Shown: in pieces, positions 26,931 to 35,586 of the stretch
Position numbering within the stretch: position 1 is the stretch's first letter
Layout of the letters: each line of letters begins with the position of its first letter
NCBI RefSeq assembly: GCF_025403375.1
Contig: NZ_JAMPTM010000009.1
Coordinates: forward strand, 1-64,000
Direction: 5' to 3'
Origin: Frankia gtarii
GTDB lineage: Bacteria; Actinomycetota; Actinomycetes; Frankiales; Frankiaceae
Length of the DNA: 64,000 nucleotides
Notes under the pieces: model-generated
Database searches by the model: none
What the model was told of the DNA's origin: nothing
The model's input: the letters and a program-made list of their open reading frames with translations, nothing else
Position numbers and translations under genes: made by a program

Positions 26931-27992
26931 TCAGGCCGCGCGAAGCTCGAGGGCGGCCCGCTCGAAAAGCCGCCGAGCGGCGGCGTGCAGCTCCAGGCCG
27001 ACCTGTGCGTCCGCGAGCCCCGCGGCCGCCCGGGCGTGCGTTCCCTCGAGAATCGCGCCCAGCCGGAAACAGGCGAGCACCTTGTACCAGGCGAGCGCGG
27101 TGAGGTCACGTCGCGTCCGGCGGCGATACGCCTCGACGAGCGTGGCCTCCGGGCCCACCCGCGTGCCGGCAGCCACCGACCCGAACCGGCCGACCACCGA
27201 ACCGCCGTCGGGACCAGGCCAGGTCACCAGCAACTGCCCGAGGTCGACCAACGGATCCCCGACGGTGCTCAGCTCCCAGTCGATGAGCGCGGCGACGGCC
27301 GGCCGGTCGCGCCGGAACATCACATTGCCCAGATGCATGTCCCCGTGCAGTATTCCCGGAGCCTGCGCGGCCGGAACGTTCCCGCGAAGCCACCGCGCGA
27401 TCCCGTCCAGGTGCGGCAGGTCGGTGCCCGGGTAGTTCCGCAGGTCCCGGTAGGACTCGATCTGGTGGAGCCATCGATCGACCTGGCGGTCCAGGAACCC
27501 GGCCGCCCGCGCGGTGTCGAGCCCCACCGAGGCAGGCTCGACGTTGCCGAGCCGAGCGACGGCGTCGGCCACCGCCGGTCCCAGGCCCGACGCGAACGCG
27601 GCCGACGGCGGCGGCCTGCCGTCGGTGACGTTCCATCCGTCGACCGTCTCCATGGCGTAGAAGGCACTGCCGAACACCGAGGCGTCGCTCTCGAGCGCGA
27701 GCAGGCCGGGATGAGGGACGTCGGTCCCGCGCAGTGCCGAGAGGACACGTGCTTCCCGCCGCATGGTGGCGTTGCCGCGCTCACCGCTGCCGCGGGGCGG
27801 AAAGCGCAGCACCAGCGTGTCACCGCCGCGCACCACCTCGATCAGGGTGTTCTGGCTGCCGCCGCCGAGCGTGCGCAGGCCGGTGATCGGCCCGGAACCC
27901 AACCCGACGCGATCGAACCAGGGCTCGAGCGCCGCGGCGTCGAGCGTCGAGGCATCCCACAGCGCCGCGGCGGCCTCGCCCGTCCCGGTCAC
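26931..27992 (-). CDS. Aminoglycoside-phosphotransferase-fold kinase (ACAD10/LvaA type)
   Basis: Kinase-like protein of 353 residues. The nucleotide-binding part reads LGGGSQNTLIEVVRGGDTLVLRFPP, the catalytic loop ILHGDMHLGNVMF, and the metal-binding segment LIDWELSTVGDPLVDLGQLL. Proteins of this subgroup are fused to or encoded with acyl-CoA dehydrogenases; the known members LvaA and ACAD10/11 phosphorylate 4-hydroxyacyl substrates. The GTG at 27992 overlaps the stop of the upstream SDR (GTGA). The frame stays open further upstream within that SDR, but the sequence there is not protein-like. Antibiotic resistance is unlikely in this context. Confidence 0.87.
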   Translation of the reverse strand: MTGTGEAAAALWDASTLDAAALEPWFDRVGLGSGPITGLRTLGGGSQNTLIEVVRGGDTLVLRFPPRGSGERGNATMRREARVLSALRGTDVPHPGLLALESDASVFGSAFYAMETVDGWNVTDGRPPPSAAFASGLGPAVADAVARLGNVEPASVGLDTARAAGFLDRQVDRWLHQIESYRDLRNYPGTDLPHLDGIARWLRGNVPAAQAPGILHGDMHLGNVMFRRDRPAVAALIDWELSTVGDPLVDLGQLLVTWPGPDGGSVVGRFGSVAAGTRVGPEATLVEAYRRRTRRDLTALAWYKVLACFRLGAILEGTHARAAAGLADAQVGLELHAAARRLFERAALELRAA

Positions 27993-28744
27993 AGGGTCAG
28001 GCCCCCGTCGACGAGGAGCATCTGCCCCGTGATGTACGACGCCATGGAGGAGGCGAGGAACACGGCGGCGTCTCCCATCTCGTCCGGCCGACCCCAGCGG
28101 GCCAGCGGAATGCGCTCGAGGGTCTCCTCGTAGGCCAACGGACGCTCCCGCGTCACCGTCGTCAGTTTGGTCTCGACGAATCCGGGCGCGATCCCGTTCA
28201 CCCGCATGCCGTCGCGGGCCCACGCCCGGGCCAACGAGCTCACCAACATCCGCAGGCCACCCTTGCTCGCACCGTAGGCCGGCTGCCCCGGGGTGGCGAC
28301 GAAACTGGAGGTGGAACCCACCGCGACGACGCTGCCGCGGCGGGCGGCCAGGGCGCGGTGCAGCGCGGTGCAACACGCCATCGTCCCGCCCAGATTGACC
28401 TCGATGACGTGACGGAACGTCTCCATCTGATATTCACGCCGGCTGTAGGCGACGGTCCCCTGGCTGCAGACCAGCACGTCGAGCGCGTCGATCTCGCCGG
28501 CGAACGAGGCAACCGCCTCGTCGTCGGTCACATCGAGCCGCCGGTAACGGAACGGGACGAGGTCCTCGGCGTGCTTGTAGTCCTCCGGGCTCACGCCCGT
28601 CCCCGTGACCGTGACCGTGGCTCCCAGCCCGGCGAAACGACGGGCGATGCCCAGCCCGATCCCACTCGATCCGCCGATGACGACCACGGACGAGGCGCCG
28701 AAGTCCAGCGGCCCGCCATCGGCGAGGGGCCGAGCCGGCATCAC
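27989..28744 (-). CDS. Short-chain dehydrogenase/reductase
   Basis: SDR of 251 residues: VVVIGGSSGIGLGIARRFAG for the cofactor, LVCSQGTVAYSRRE in place of the NAG motif, and the catalytic Tyr/Lys in YGASK. The C-terminal EMGDAAVFLASSMASYITG and LLVDGG segments are standard. It overlaps the CoA-transferase gene on one side (ATGA) and the kinase gene on the other (GTGA), so CoA-transferase, SDR and kinase form one translationally coupled set. In the levulinate route a similar SDR makes the 4-hydroxyacyl-CoA that the kinase then phosphorylates. Confidence 0.88.
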   Translation of the reverse strand: MMPARPLADGGPLDFGASSVVVIGGSSGIGLGIARRFAGLGATVTVTGTGVSPEDYKHAEDLVPFRYRRLDVTDDEAVASFAGEIDALDVLVCSQGTVAYSRREYQMETFRHVIEVNLGGTMACCTALHRALAARRGSVVAVGSTSSFVATPGQPAYGASKGGLRMLVSSLARAWARDGMRVNGIAPGFVETKLTTVTRERPLAYEETLERIPLARWGRPDEMGDAAVFLASSMASYITGQMLLVDGGLTL

Positions 28745-29946
28745 ATCACGCTCCCGTCGATCTTGCCATTGATGATCTCGTCCCAGCTCAGTCCGAGCTC
28801 GAGGAGCACCTCGTCGGTGTGCTCGCCGTGCCGGGGAGCCCGCTCGAGCTCGGGCGAGCGGTTGTCGAACTGCAGCGGACTGGCGACGAGCGGCAGCTCG
28901 TGGCCGTCCGCGTCGTGGACGGTCCGCACGTAACCGTTGGCCACGACCTGCGGATCATCAAGCACCTCCGCGGGAGTCTGCACGACAGCCCACGGCCCCC
29001 GCACCGTACGCAGCCGCTCGACCCATTCGGCCAGTGAACGACGGGCGAACGCGTCATCCAGACACGCGACACAGGCGGCCGAGTTCTCGCCGCGCGCCGC
29101 GGAGTCCGCGAACCGGGAATCGTCGATCAACTCGGGGGCGTCGAGATGCTGGCACAGGTCCGCCCAGTACCGGTCGCTCTCGAGCATGGAGAGCTTCACG
29201 TACCGCCGGTCCTTCGTGGCGTAGGCCAACGACAGCGGGTTGCGGTTCTCCGCCCGAGGCACCGGCCGCAGATCCGCGCCGCCGAGGACTCCAGACCCGG
29301 AGATCGAGGAGCCCAGCGCCCACAGGCCGGCGCCCAGCAGACTCATGTCCACCTCCACGGACCCGCCGGACCTGGACCGCTGGAACAGGGCGGTGCCGAT
29401 CCCGCCGGCCAGCGCCAGGCCCGCCTGCAGATCCCCGAGCGCCGGCGTCGCCTGGAGGGACTCCTCGAGTGTGTCGGGCGTCAGCGAATGGGCCAGGCCG
29501 CTGCGTGCCCAGTACGAGGTCCCGTCGAAACCCGGAGCGTCGGCCTCCGGGCCGGTCGGCCCCTGGCCCGAGCCCCGCGCGTACACCACGTCGGGCCGAT
29601 GTTGGCGGATGTCCTCGACATCGATCTTCAGTCGGGCGCGCGCGGAGGGCAGGAAGTTGGTGAGGAAGACATCGCAGCTCGCCGCCAGGCGGTAGAGGAT
29701 CTCCCGCCCGCCGGGCGTCGAGATGTCGAGGCCGATGCTGCGTTTGCCCCGGTTCGGCGTCTCCGCCATGAACCGCACGGGGGTCGCGGCGTGCCTGCCG
29801 TAGGTCAGCGCTCGCTGCGGATCTCCCCGCCCCGGGTGCTCCACCTTGATGACCTGCGCGCCCCAGTCCGCCAGCACCGCCCCCGCGGCCGGGACGAAGG
29901 TCCAGCTCGCCACCTCGAGGACCCGGATGCCCGCCATCACCGTCAT
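28741..29946 (-). CDS. Class III CoA-transferase (CaiB/BaiF family)
   Basis: A 401-residue family III CoA-transferase that moves CoA between carboxylic acids. Visible are IRVLEVASWTFVPAAGAVLADWGA, VIKVEHPGRGDPQR, NRGKRSIGLDI, and the catalytic aspartate Asp141 in PGFDGTSYWARSG, corresponding to the PGYD motif of formyl-CoA transferase. The start may also be the ATG three codons later. It overlaps the MarR gene by four bases, so it is transcribed behind that regulator. It probably gives a pathway acid its CoA group, parallel to the two acyl-CoA synthetases of the window. Confidence 0.92.
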   Translation of the reverse strand: MTVMAGIRVLEVASWTFVPAAGAVLADWGAQVIKVEHPGRGDPQRALTYGRHAATPVRFMAETPNRGKRSIGLDISTPGGREILYRLAASCDVFLTNFLPSARARLKIDVEDIRQHRPDVVYARGSGQGPTGPEADAPGFDGTSYWARSGLAHSLTPDTLEESLQATPALGDLQAGLALAGGIGTALFQRSRSGGSVEVDMSLLGAGLWALGSSISGSGVLGGADLRPVPRAENRNPLSLAYATKDRRYVKLSMLESDRYWADLCQHLDAPELIDDSRFADSAARGENSAACVACLDDAFARRSLAEWVERLRTVRGPWAVVQTPAEVLDDPQVVANGYVRTVHDADGHELPLVASPLQFDNRSPELERAPRHGEHTDEVLLELGLSWDEIINGKIDGSVM

Positions 29947-30458
29947 GGCCGTGCGCCTGGTCGGGCATCGGCCGACGATCCGCCGCCGGTCGACCCGAAT
30001 CCCGCCCTGATGTCGTCGAGGACCGCGATCGCGGTGTGCAGGCTCGCCAATTCCTCCTCGGTGTGGTTCGCCAGCTGGGCCACCAGCCAGTCGGTCCGCC
30101 GCGAGCGGGCCACCTTCAGATGGGCCCGCCCGCTACGGGTGATCTTCAATCGGCAGATCCGGCCATCGTCGGGGTCGCCCAGCCGGACGACGTAGCCCAG
30201 TTCCTCAAGGCGGCTGACGACCGCGGACGCGGTCGGGCGAGCGACCTGCTCCAGCGATGCAAGTTCGCTGATGGTGATGGGCTCGTATTTTTCGATCATC
30301 GAGAGCGCCGTGCTCTGCGTGATGCTGAGCTGATCGCTGCCCAGCTGCCGAAGCACCCGGGCGGCCCGCAGCACGCTCAGTCCGAGCTGGCTCGCCAGCT
30401 CGCGCCGGACTTCCTGCGCGACGTCACTCGTTGGCCCATGTTCTCTCCTGTCGCTCAC
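29943..30458 (-). CDS. MarR-family transcriptional regulator
   Basis: About 171 residues from GTG 30458. The winged helix-turn-helix is ISELASLEQVARPTASAVVSRLEELGYV, followed by the wing RLGDPDDGRICRLKITRSG and a C-terminal dimerisation helix. MarR proteins respond to aromatic or acyl-CoA ligands. Its stop overlaps the start of the CoA-transferase (ATGA), so it may control its own operon. The frame extends far upstream through the amidohydrolase gene on another frame; that extension is not protein-like. GTG 30467 is an alternative start. Confidence 0.85.
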   Translation of the reverse strand: MSDRREHGPTSDVAQEVRRELASQLGLSVLRAARVLRQLGSDQLSITQSTALSMIEKYEPITISELASLEQVARPTASAVVSRLEELGYVVRLGDPDDGRICRLKITRSGRAHLKVARSRRTDWLVAQLANHTEEELASLHTAIAVLDDIRAGFGSTGGGSSADARPGARP

Positions 30459-30484
30459 CGCGACCACGCTAACAACACCCGCCG

Positions 30485-31672
30485 TCAGGTAGTCGCGAGA
30501 CTGAGGTCCGGCATGATGAGCTCGGCGTTCGTCCTGAAGAACTTCTTCAGGACATCGTCGCCGAGCCCCTCGAGCCGCTTGCCGAAGACATCCACCGGGC
30601 TCTGTCCGCCCTCGATGTGCGGGTAGTCGCTGGAGAATGCGTACACCTCGGCGAGGCGCGGCCACCGCTCGAGGTAGACGTCGACGGGCTCGATGAAGAA
30701 GGGTGTCACCCGGACATGGTCGACGACGTAGTCGATCGGGCGTCGCGGCAGTGACTTCTTGGTCGTGGGGTAGTAGTCCCAGACCATCTCCATCCGCTCG
30801 ACCAGCGGACCGAGCCACTGCGCCCCGCACTCGATGATCCCCATCCGCAGGCCCGGGTGACGCTCGAAGACGCCGCCGATGACCATGGAGGCCAGGTAGT
30901 TCTCGACCACGAAGTTCTGGGTCGACTGGAAGAACGCGCTCTGCGGAAGGACGGAGTTGCGCTGGCGGCGGAACAGGGGCTGATCCCACCACGCCGGTTC
31001 GGTGAAGCGATCGGTGTTGAGGTGCAGCACCAGTGGGATGTCGTACTTCTCGAAGATGTCCCAGAACGGGTCGAGCTTCTCGTTCGCCGGGGAGGTACCA
31101 CCCGGCGGGACGGTCGCCGGCACCCAGATCGCGCCGGCGTGCTGCGAGCCGAGACGCTCCGCCTGCGCCATCATGTGGCCGAAGTCCCAGGTGGGCACGA
31201 TGGACACGTGCCGCTGCCGTCCAGCCAGCGAGTTCAGGCGCAACGCCCATTCGTTGTGGGCATTGATCGCCTCCAGCCCCAGGGCACGGTGGTCGAACGG
31301 CTCATGGGCGAAGTACTCGCCGTAGAACTCGTCGCTCAGCGAGGCCAGCAGCAGGCCGATGAAGCCGAACGAGGGGAAGACGAGCTGGCGGTCCACGCCC
31401 ATCGCGTCGAGTACCCCGACACGCCGGTCCATGTCGATCGCGCCCGGGGAGTCCGGACCCTTGACCTCCCAGATGGTCTCCGGGTCGATCGGGGCCACAT
31501 CACCGGTGATGTCGGGCCGGCTCAGATCGTTCTTGTGCGGTTCGGAGTCGAAGCGCCTGCGGGTGTCGTAGACCTCCATCATCCGCTGGCCGACCTCCCC
31601 GAACACCACTGGGAAGAAGTGGGTCGGCATGAACTCGTGTGAATCGAGGTCGAATGCCCCGTCGAAGTTCAC
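30485..31672 (-). CDS. Amidohydrolase_2 family metal-dependent hydrolase/decarboxylase (paralogue 3)
   Basis: A 395-residue TIM-barrel protein. The N-terminal metal site is FDLDSHEFMPTHFF and the C-terminal one FSSDYPHIEGGQSP; the middle carries SIVPTWDFGHM, VLHLNTDRF and GIIECGAQWLGPLVERME. Among the six paralogues it is the most divergent at the N-terminus (DLDSHE rather than SVDDHV). It lies 26 bases upstream of the MarR gene and may be part of the same transcript. Reaction unknown; related enzymes decarboxylate aromatic acids or hydrolyse cyclic beta-diketones and lactones. Confidence 0.87.
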   Translation of the reverse strand: MNFDGAFDLDSHEFMPTHFFPVVFGEVGQRMMEVYDTRRRFDSEPHKNDLSRPDITGDVAPIDPETIWEVKGPDSPGAIDMDRRVGVLDAMGVDRQLVFPSFGFIGLLLASLSDEFYGEYFAHEPFDHRALGLEAINAHNEWALRLNSLAGRQRHVSIVPTWDFGHMMAQAERLGSQHAGAIWVPATVPPGGTSPANEKLDPFWDIFEKYDIPLVLHLNTDRFTEPAWWDQPLFRRQRNSVLPQSAFFQSTQNFVVENYLASMVIGGVFERHPGLRMGIIECGAQWLGPLVERMEMVWDYYPTTKKSLPRRPIDYVVDHVRVTPFFIEPVDVYLERWPRLAEVYAFSSDYPHIEGGQSPVDVFGKRLEGLGDDVLKKFFRTNAELIMPDLSLATT

Positions 31673-31697
31673 TGCGTTCTCCCTCTCGATGTGGCCG

Positions 31698-32474
31698 TCA
31701 CTCCAGCACGTCAGGCTGGGTGGCGACGATGAGCTGTAATGGAGTCTGGAATCCGAACCAGCCCGAGCGGTCGGTCCCGCTCGCCTGCGCGGTGTGCCGC
31801 GCCAGGTCCGCGGGCACGTCCTGGACCGGCCGCCCGGTGGACTCGGCGAGCATCTGCACCTGGGCGCAGGTCTGGAGACGGATCATCCAGAACGCCGCCG
31901 CGTCGATGCTCGAGCCGACCGTGAGCAGGCCGTGGTTGGCCAGGATCATGGCCTTGGCCGGGCCCAGTGTCTTCGCCATACGCTGACCGTCGACGGGCTC
32001 GAGGGCGGGCCCGTCGAACTCGTCGTACACCGCGTGGTCCTCGAAGAAGGCACAGGAGTCCTGCGTGATCGGGCGCAGCGGGCCCGCCAGCGCGGAGAAG
32101 GCCATGCCCGAGACCCCGTGCAGGTGCACAGAGGCGACGACGTCCGGCCGAGCCCGGTGTATACCGGCGTGGATGGCGAAGGCGGCCCGGTTCACGATTC
32201 CGTCGCCCTCGGCGAGGGCTCCCTCGCTGTCGACGAGGAGCAGATCGCTCGTCCTGATCAGTTCGAAGGGACGCCCGAACGGGTTCGTCCAGAACCAGTC
32301 CGGCTGCGCCGGGTCGCGTACCGCCGCGTGCCCGCCGTAACCGGTGTTGTAGCCACGCAGGGCGAAGGCCCGGAAGGCGATCGCGAGATGCTGCTTGCGG
32401 TAGAGACGCTCCTCGTCGACGTTGTCGAAGACGGGCTCCTCCGACATGACCAGCAGCTCACCCCGGCCGCTCAT
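31698..32474 (-). CDS. Class II aldolase/adducin-family protein
   Basis: A 258-residue protein with the zinc-binding fold of fuculose-1-phosphate aldolase. Motifs: GYNTGYGGHAAVRDP, RPDVVASVHLHGVSGMAFSAL (two metal histidines) and AMILANHGLLTVGSSIDAAA (a third). In this subgroup without sugar-phosphate-binding residues, members act as aldolases or decarboxylases on hydroxy-acids. The start MSGRGELLVMSEE overlaps the upstream amidohydrolase stop by four bases, so the two enzymes probably act in sequence. Confidence 0.87.
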   Translation of the reverse strand: MSGRGELLVMSEEPVFDNVDEERLYRKQHLAIAFRAFALRGYNTGYGGHAAVRDPAQPDWFWTNPFGRPFELIRTSDLLLVDSEGALAEGDGIVNRAAFAIHAGIHRARPDVVASVHLHGVSGMAFSALAGPLRPITQDSCAFFEDHAVYDEFDGPALEPVDGQRMAKTLGPAKAMILANHGLLTVGSSIDAAAFWMIRLQTCAQVQMLAESTGRPVQDVPADLARHTAQASGTDRSGWFGFQTPLQLIVATQPDVLE

Positions 32475-33688
32475 GACGCCCCCGTGAGAACCCGCTCCAC
32501 CCGGTACAGCTTCGCGGCGTTGGTCCGCAGGACCTTGCGCCGCTGCTCCGCGGTGAGGCCGCTGGTCAGCTGCTGGGCGCTCGCGACCGAGTGCGGAAAC
32601 GTGCTGTCGTTGTGCGGGTAGTCGGTCTCGAACAGGAGGTTGTCCTCACCGATCTGATAGATGTCGTGCTTGCCCACCTGGTCCGCCAGGTGCAGCGCCG
32701 CCGGGTCGTTGAACACGCACGCGTAGACGTGCTCGCGGACGTAGTGGCTGGGCCGCTCCGGCAGGGTCTGGAGACCGAGCAGCGGGGCATGGCGGTCCCA
32801 GAGCTGGTCCAGCCGGCTCAGCAGGAACGGGATCCAGCCCGCCTGCCCCTCGGAGAACGCCGTCTTCAGCTGGGGGAACCGGGTGAACGCGCCGCTCACG
32901 AGCCAGTCCGAAAGCGAGAACGCGGAGTTCTGGAAGTGGTTCGCGATGTGGACCGCCAGCGGGGCGTCCTCCGAGGAGGTGTGGGTCTGCGAGCTGGACC
33001 CGATGTGCAGGTTGATCACTGTCTGGGTCTCCTCGCAGGCCGCGAAGAACGGGTCCCAGTAACCGCTGTACATCGACGGCAGCCCGAGGCGCGCCGGGAT
33101 CTCGGAGAAGGCCACCGAGGTGAGCCCCTTCGCGGACACCCGGCGAATCTCGGCGGCGGCGAGGGTCGCATCCCACAGGGGGATGATCGCCGCGCCAAGC
33201 AGCCGGCCGTCCGACGTCCCGCACCACTCGTCAGCGAGCCAGTCGTTGTAGGCCTGCACGCTCAGCAGGGCCAGCTCCCGGTCCTCGCCGGCCAGGAACC
33301 GCTGACCGCAGAACCGTACGAACGCGTTCGGGAAGCACACGCTCGCCTCGACGCCGTCGGCGTCCATGTCCCGCAGCCGGTCGGCGACCCCGTAGCAGCC
33401 GGGACGCATCTCGTCGAAGGTCATCGGATCGTCTTCGAGGTCGTCGGGCTCGAAGGACACGGCGGCGAAGCCCCGGGGCACCGGCACCCGCACCGACTCG
33501 TAGTACCAGACGTCGGCCCACTTGTCCTCGTCGGGGTTGGACTTCTTGGGAATCCTTTCCCGCACCGTGCGCGGCCCGATCTCCCGATAACGGGCGGGCA
33601 GCCGCTGTGTCCACAGGTCGCCTGGTTCGACGACGTGGTCATCGACCGAGACAATCAGTGGAAATTCATCCGGATCGTCGACAGTCAT
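32471..33688 (-). CDS. Amidohydrolase_2 family metal-dependent hydrolase/decarboxylase (paralogue 4)
   Basis: 405 residues from ATG 33688 (MTVDDPDEFPLIVSVDDH), which has a GAGG ribosome site; the frame is open to 33751 but that part would overlap the putative operator. Metal sites: SVDDHVVEPGDLW and FETDYPHNDSTFPHS. It shares FSEGQAGWIPFLLSRLDQLWDRH and VREHVYACVFND with paralogues 1, 5 and 6, so these four form a close group. It is coupled to the class II aldolase gene by ATGA. Confidence 0.88.
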   Translation of the reverse strand: MTVDDPDEFPLIVSVDDHVVEPGDLWTQRLPARYREIGPRTVRERIPKKSNPDEDKWADVWYYESVRVPVPRGFAAVSFEPDDLEDDPMTFDEMRPGCYGVADRLRDMDADGVEASVCFPNAFVRFCGQRFLAGEDRELALLSVQAYNDWLADEWCGTSDGRLLGAAIIPLWDATLAAAEIRRVSAKGLTSVAFSEIPARLGLPSMYSGYWDPFFAACEETQTVINLHIGSSSQTHTSSEDAPLAVHIANHFQNSAFSLSDWLVSGAFTRFPQLKTAFSEGQAGWIPFLLSRLDQLWDRHAPLLGLQTLPERPSHYVREHVYACVFNDPAALHLADQVGKHDIYQIGEDNLLFETDYPHNDSTFPHSVASAQQLTSGLTAEQRRKVLRTNAAKLYRVERVLTGAS

Positions 33689-33721
33689 GTGCACCTCGAT
33701 CCTTCGCCTGCTCGATACCGA

Positions 33722-33740
33722 GCCAACCAGACAGGTTGGC
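33722..33740. promoter_or_regulatory. Inverted repeat, putative operator
   Basis: GCCAACC-AGACA-GGTTGGC, seven-base arms, 34 bases upstream of the amidohydrolase start at 33688 and 11 bases after the end of the SDR gene. Its position between two genes fits a regulated internal promoter; a weak terminator is the alternative. Confidence 0.4.
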
Positions 33741-33751
33741 CTTCCAACCAT

Positions 33752-34525
33752 TCAGCGTGTGAAGGTACGACCGCCGTCGACCACCAGAGTCTGGCCGGAG
33801 ATGAACCGTGAACCCGCACCCACCATGAAGACCATGAACGGCGCGAGATCGCGCTGCGTGTCGCCCATGCGGCCGTCGATGCACATCGAGGCCTTCCGCT
33901 CCTCGTCGTGCGCGGCCAGTTCTTCAGGGCTGCGGCGCGCCCGCGCCTCCTCGTACATCGGTGTCCACATCGCCGGGCAGATCGCGTTGACGGTGATTCC
34001 GTACTTTCCCCACTCGCGGGCCACCGAGCGCACGAAGGCCACCACGGCGCCCTTGCTGGCCGCGTAATGGGACTGTCTCGGATAACCGATCAGGCCGGCG
34101 CCCGAGGCAAAGTCAAGAATCCGTCCGCCGGACGCCTTCAGGTGTCGCACCGCTGCCTGGTTCGTGAACAGGGTTCCCTTGACGTTGACATCGAAGACGC
34201 GGTCCCACTGTTCCTCGGTCAGGTCCTCGGTGTCGATCTGATGGGTGATCCCGGCCACATGGACCAGGGCATCGAGCCCACCGAGGAGGCGGACCGCCTC
34301 GTCGATCGCCGCATTGACCTCGGCCCGGCTCGCGACGTCGCACACGAGGAACTCCGCGGTACCCGGGCCGGCCTTGTTCGCCGCGGCCGCGATCTGGCGG
34401 CCGGCGTCGGCCAGCACGTCCAGGGAGACCACCGCGGCGCCCTCGTGCACGAAGGCGGCGACCAGTTCCTCACCGATCCCCCGCGCGCCACCCGTGACGA
34501 CGATGCGTTTTCCGGCCAGTTCCAT
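33752..34525 (-). CDS. Short-chain dehydrogenase/reductase
   Basis: SDR of 257 residues from ATG 34525 (MELAGKRIVVTGGARGIG), which follows AGGAAG by nine bases; an upstream GTG in frame overlaps nothing useful. VHVAGITHQ takes the NAG position, and the catalytic Tyr/Lys is in HYAASKGAVVAFVR. The region between the cofactor and active sites is typical of FabG-like dehydrogenases. Its neighbours are an F420-dependent oxidoreductase upstream and an amidohydrolase downstream, on the same strand. Substrate unknown. Confidence 0.87.
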   Translation of the reverse strand: MELAGKRIVVTGGARGIGEELVAAFVHEGAAVVSLDVLADAGRQIAAAANKAGPGTAEFLVCDVASRAEVNAAIDEAVRLLGGLDALVHVAGITHQIDTEDLTEEQWDRVFDVNVKGTLFTNQAAVRHLKASGGRILDFASGAGLIGYPRQSHYAASKGAVVAFVRSVAREWGKYGITVNAICPAMWTPMYEEARARRSPEELAAHDEERKASMCIDGRMGDTQRDLAPFMVFMVGAGSRFISGQTLVVDGGRTFTR

Positions 34526-34557
34526 GGCTGCCTGCTTCCTGTCCGCGCCAACCACCG

Positions 34558-35586
34558 TCAGCGCCCGGTGTCAGCGGGGACGAGCGGCATGACGTCCGCG
34601 GCGAACTGTTCGATCGCGTGCAACGTGGCGGCATGTGTCGCCTCGTTGAGGTCGAACCGGATGACGATGTCCCGCACGCCCAGCTTCCGGTAAAGATCGA
34701 TCTGCTCCGCGCACTCCTGCGGGCTGCCGACAATGAAGGGCAGGTCGACCGCATCGCCCGTCTCCTCGAGGCTCCTGACAATGCGGGCGAGCGACGGCTG
34801 CTCGAATCCCAGGGAGAGGTAGCTACTGAGGGTCCGGATCCAGCCGGGGCCGGACCGTGCGAGCGCGGCCTTGCGGGAGTCCGCCACCGTCACCTCGCGG
34901 CGGATCGACACGATGGGCTCCGTGGTTCCCGCCCGCTGGGCATTGTCGAGGTAGGTCGTCACGAGCTGCTCGACGTCGCTGGGCGGCAGGTAGCCGGTGA
35001 CGTACAGGCCGTCGGCGATCCGGCCCGCGCGGGCCGCGCCCTTCACCGCACCGGTGCCGATCATGATCGGTACCGGGATCTCACCGACCGTCCCGGGAGC
35101 CAGCGCGACGGCGTTCAGCGGATAGAACCCGCCCTCGGTCGACACGGTCTCGCCCCGCAGCAGTCGGCGACTGGTACCGATCAGTTCGATCACTCGCTTG
35201 AGCCGGTCGGTGGGTCGCTGGCCGAACATCGCGAACTCCGCGTCCCGATAGCCCAGCCCGATCGCGGCCCTGAAGTTGTCACCGGTGATGGCGGCCAGGG
35301 TGGCCGCCTCCTCGGCGAACGTCACCGGGTTGTAGAAGGGCCCCAACAGGACGCCGGTCTGAAAGACCATGCCCGGGGCCTCACCCGCCAGGCGGGCGAG
35401 CAACGGCATGGGCTGCGGCAGCATGCCGTCGAGCGGCGCGTAGTGCTGACCAGCCGAGACGATGTGGTACCCGGCGTCGCGGGCGACCCGGACCATCTCC
35501 ACCCGCTCGCGAATCATCGAGGCCTGCGTGGCCCCCTCGCGCTGACCCGAGGCGACGAGCGAAACTCCGAAACGCATCGTCGTCAC
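34558..35586 (-). CDS. LLM-class F420-dependent oxidoreductase
   Basis: A 342-residue luciferase-like protein: MRFGVSLVASGQREGATQA at the start, YHIVSAGQHYAPLDGMLPQPMP, IGLGYRDAEFAMFG, PIMIGTGAVKGAARAGRIADGLYV. The length and the IGLGYRDAEF segment agree with the F420-binding TIM barrel. It overlaps the upstream amidohydrolase stop (GTGA), so GTG 35586 is probably used, although ATG 35577 is possible. It is only remotely similar to the F420 enzyme at 2467. A reduction or oxidation of the amidohydrolase product is plausible. Confidence 0.88.
   Translation of the reverse strand: MTTMRFGVSLVASGQREGATQASMIRERVEMVRVARDAGYHIVSAGQHYAPLDGMLPQPMPLLARLAGEAPGMVFQTGVLLGPFYNPVTFAEEAATLAAITGDNFRAAIGLGYRDAEFAMFGQRPTDRLKRVIELIGTSRRLLRGETVSTEGGFYPLNAVALAPGTVGEIPVPIMIGTGAVKGAARAGRIADGLYVTGYLPPSDVEQLVTTYLDNAQRAGTTEPIVSIRREVTVADSRKAALARSGPGWIRTLSSYLSLGFEQPSLARIVRSLEETGDAVDLPFIVGSPQECAEQIDLYRKLGVRDIVIRFDLNEATHAATLHAIEQFAADVMPLVPADTGR

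Noticed and set aside
29943-31250. A long MarR protein with about 260 extra N-terminal residues
   Set aside because: The extension overlaps the amidohydrolase gene in another frame and is low-complexity; MarR proteins are about 150-170 residues.
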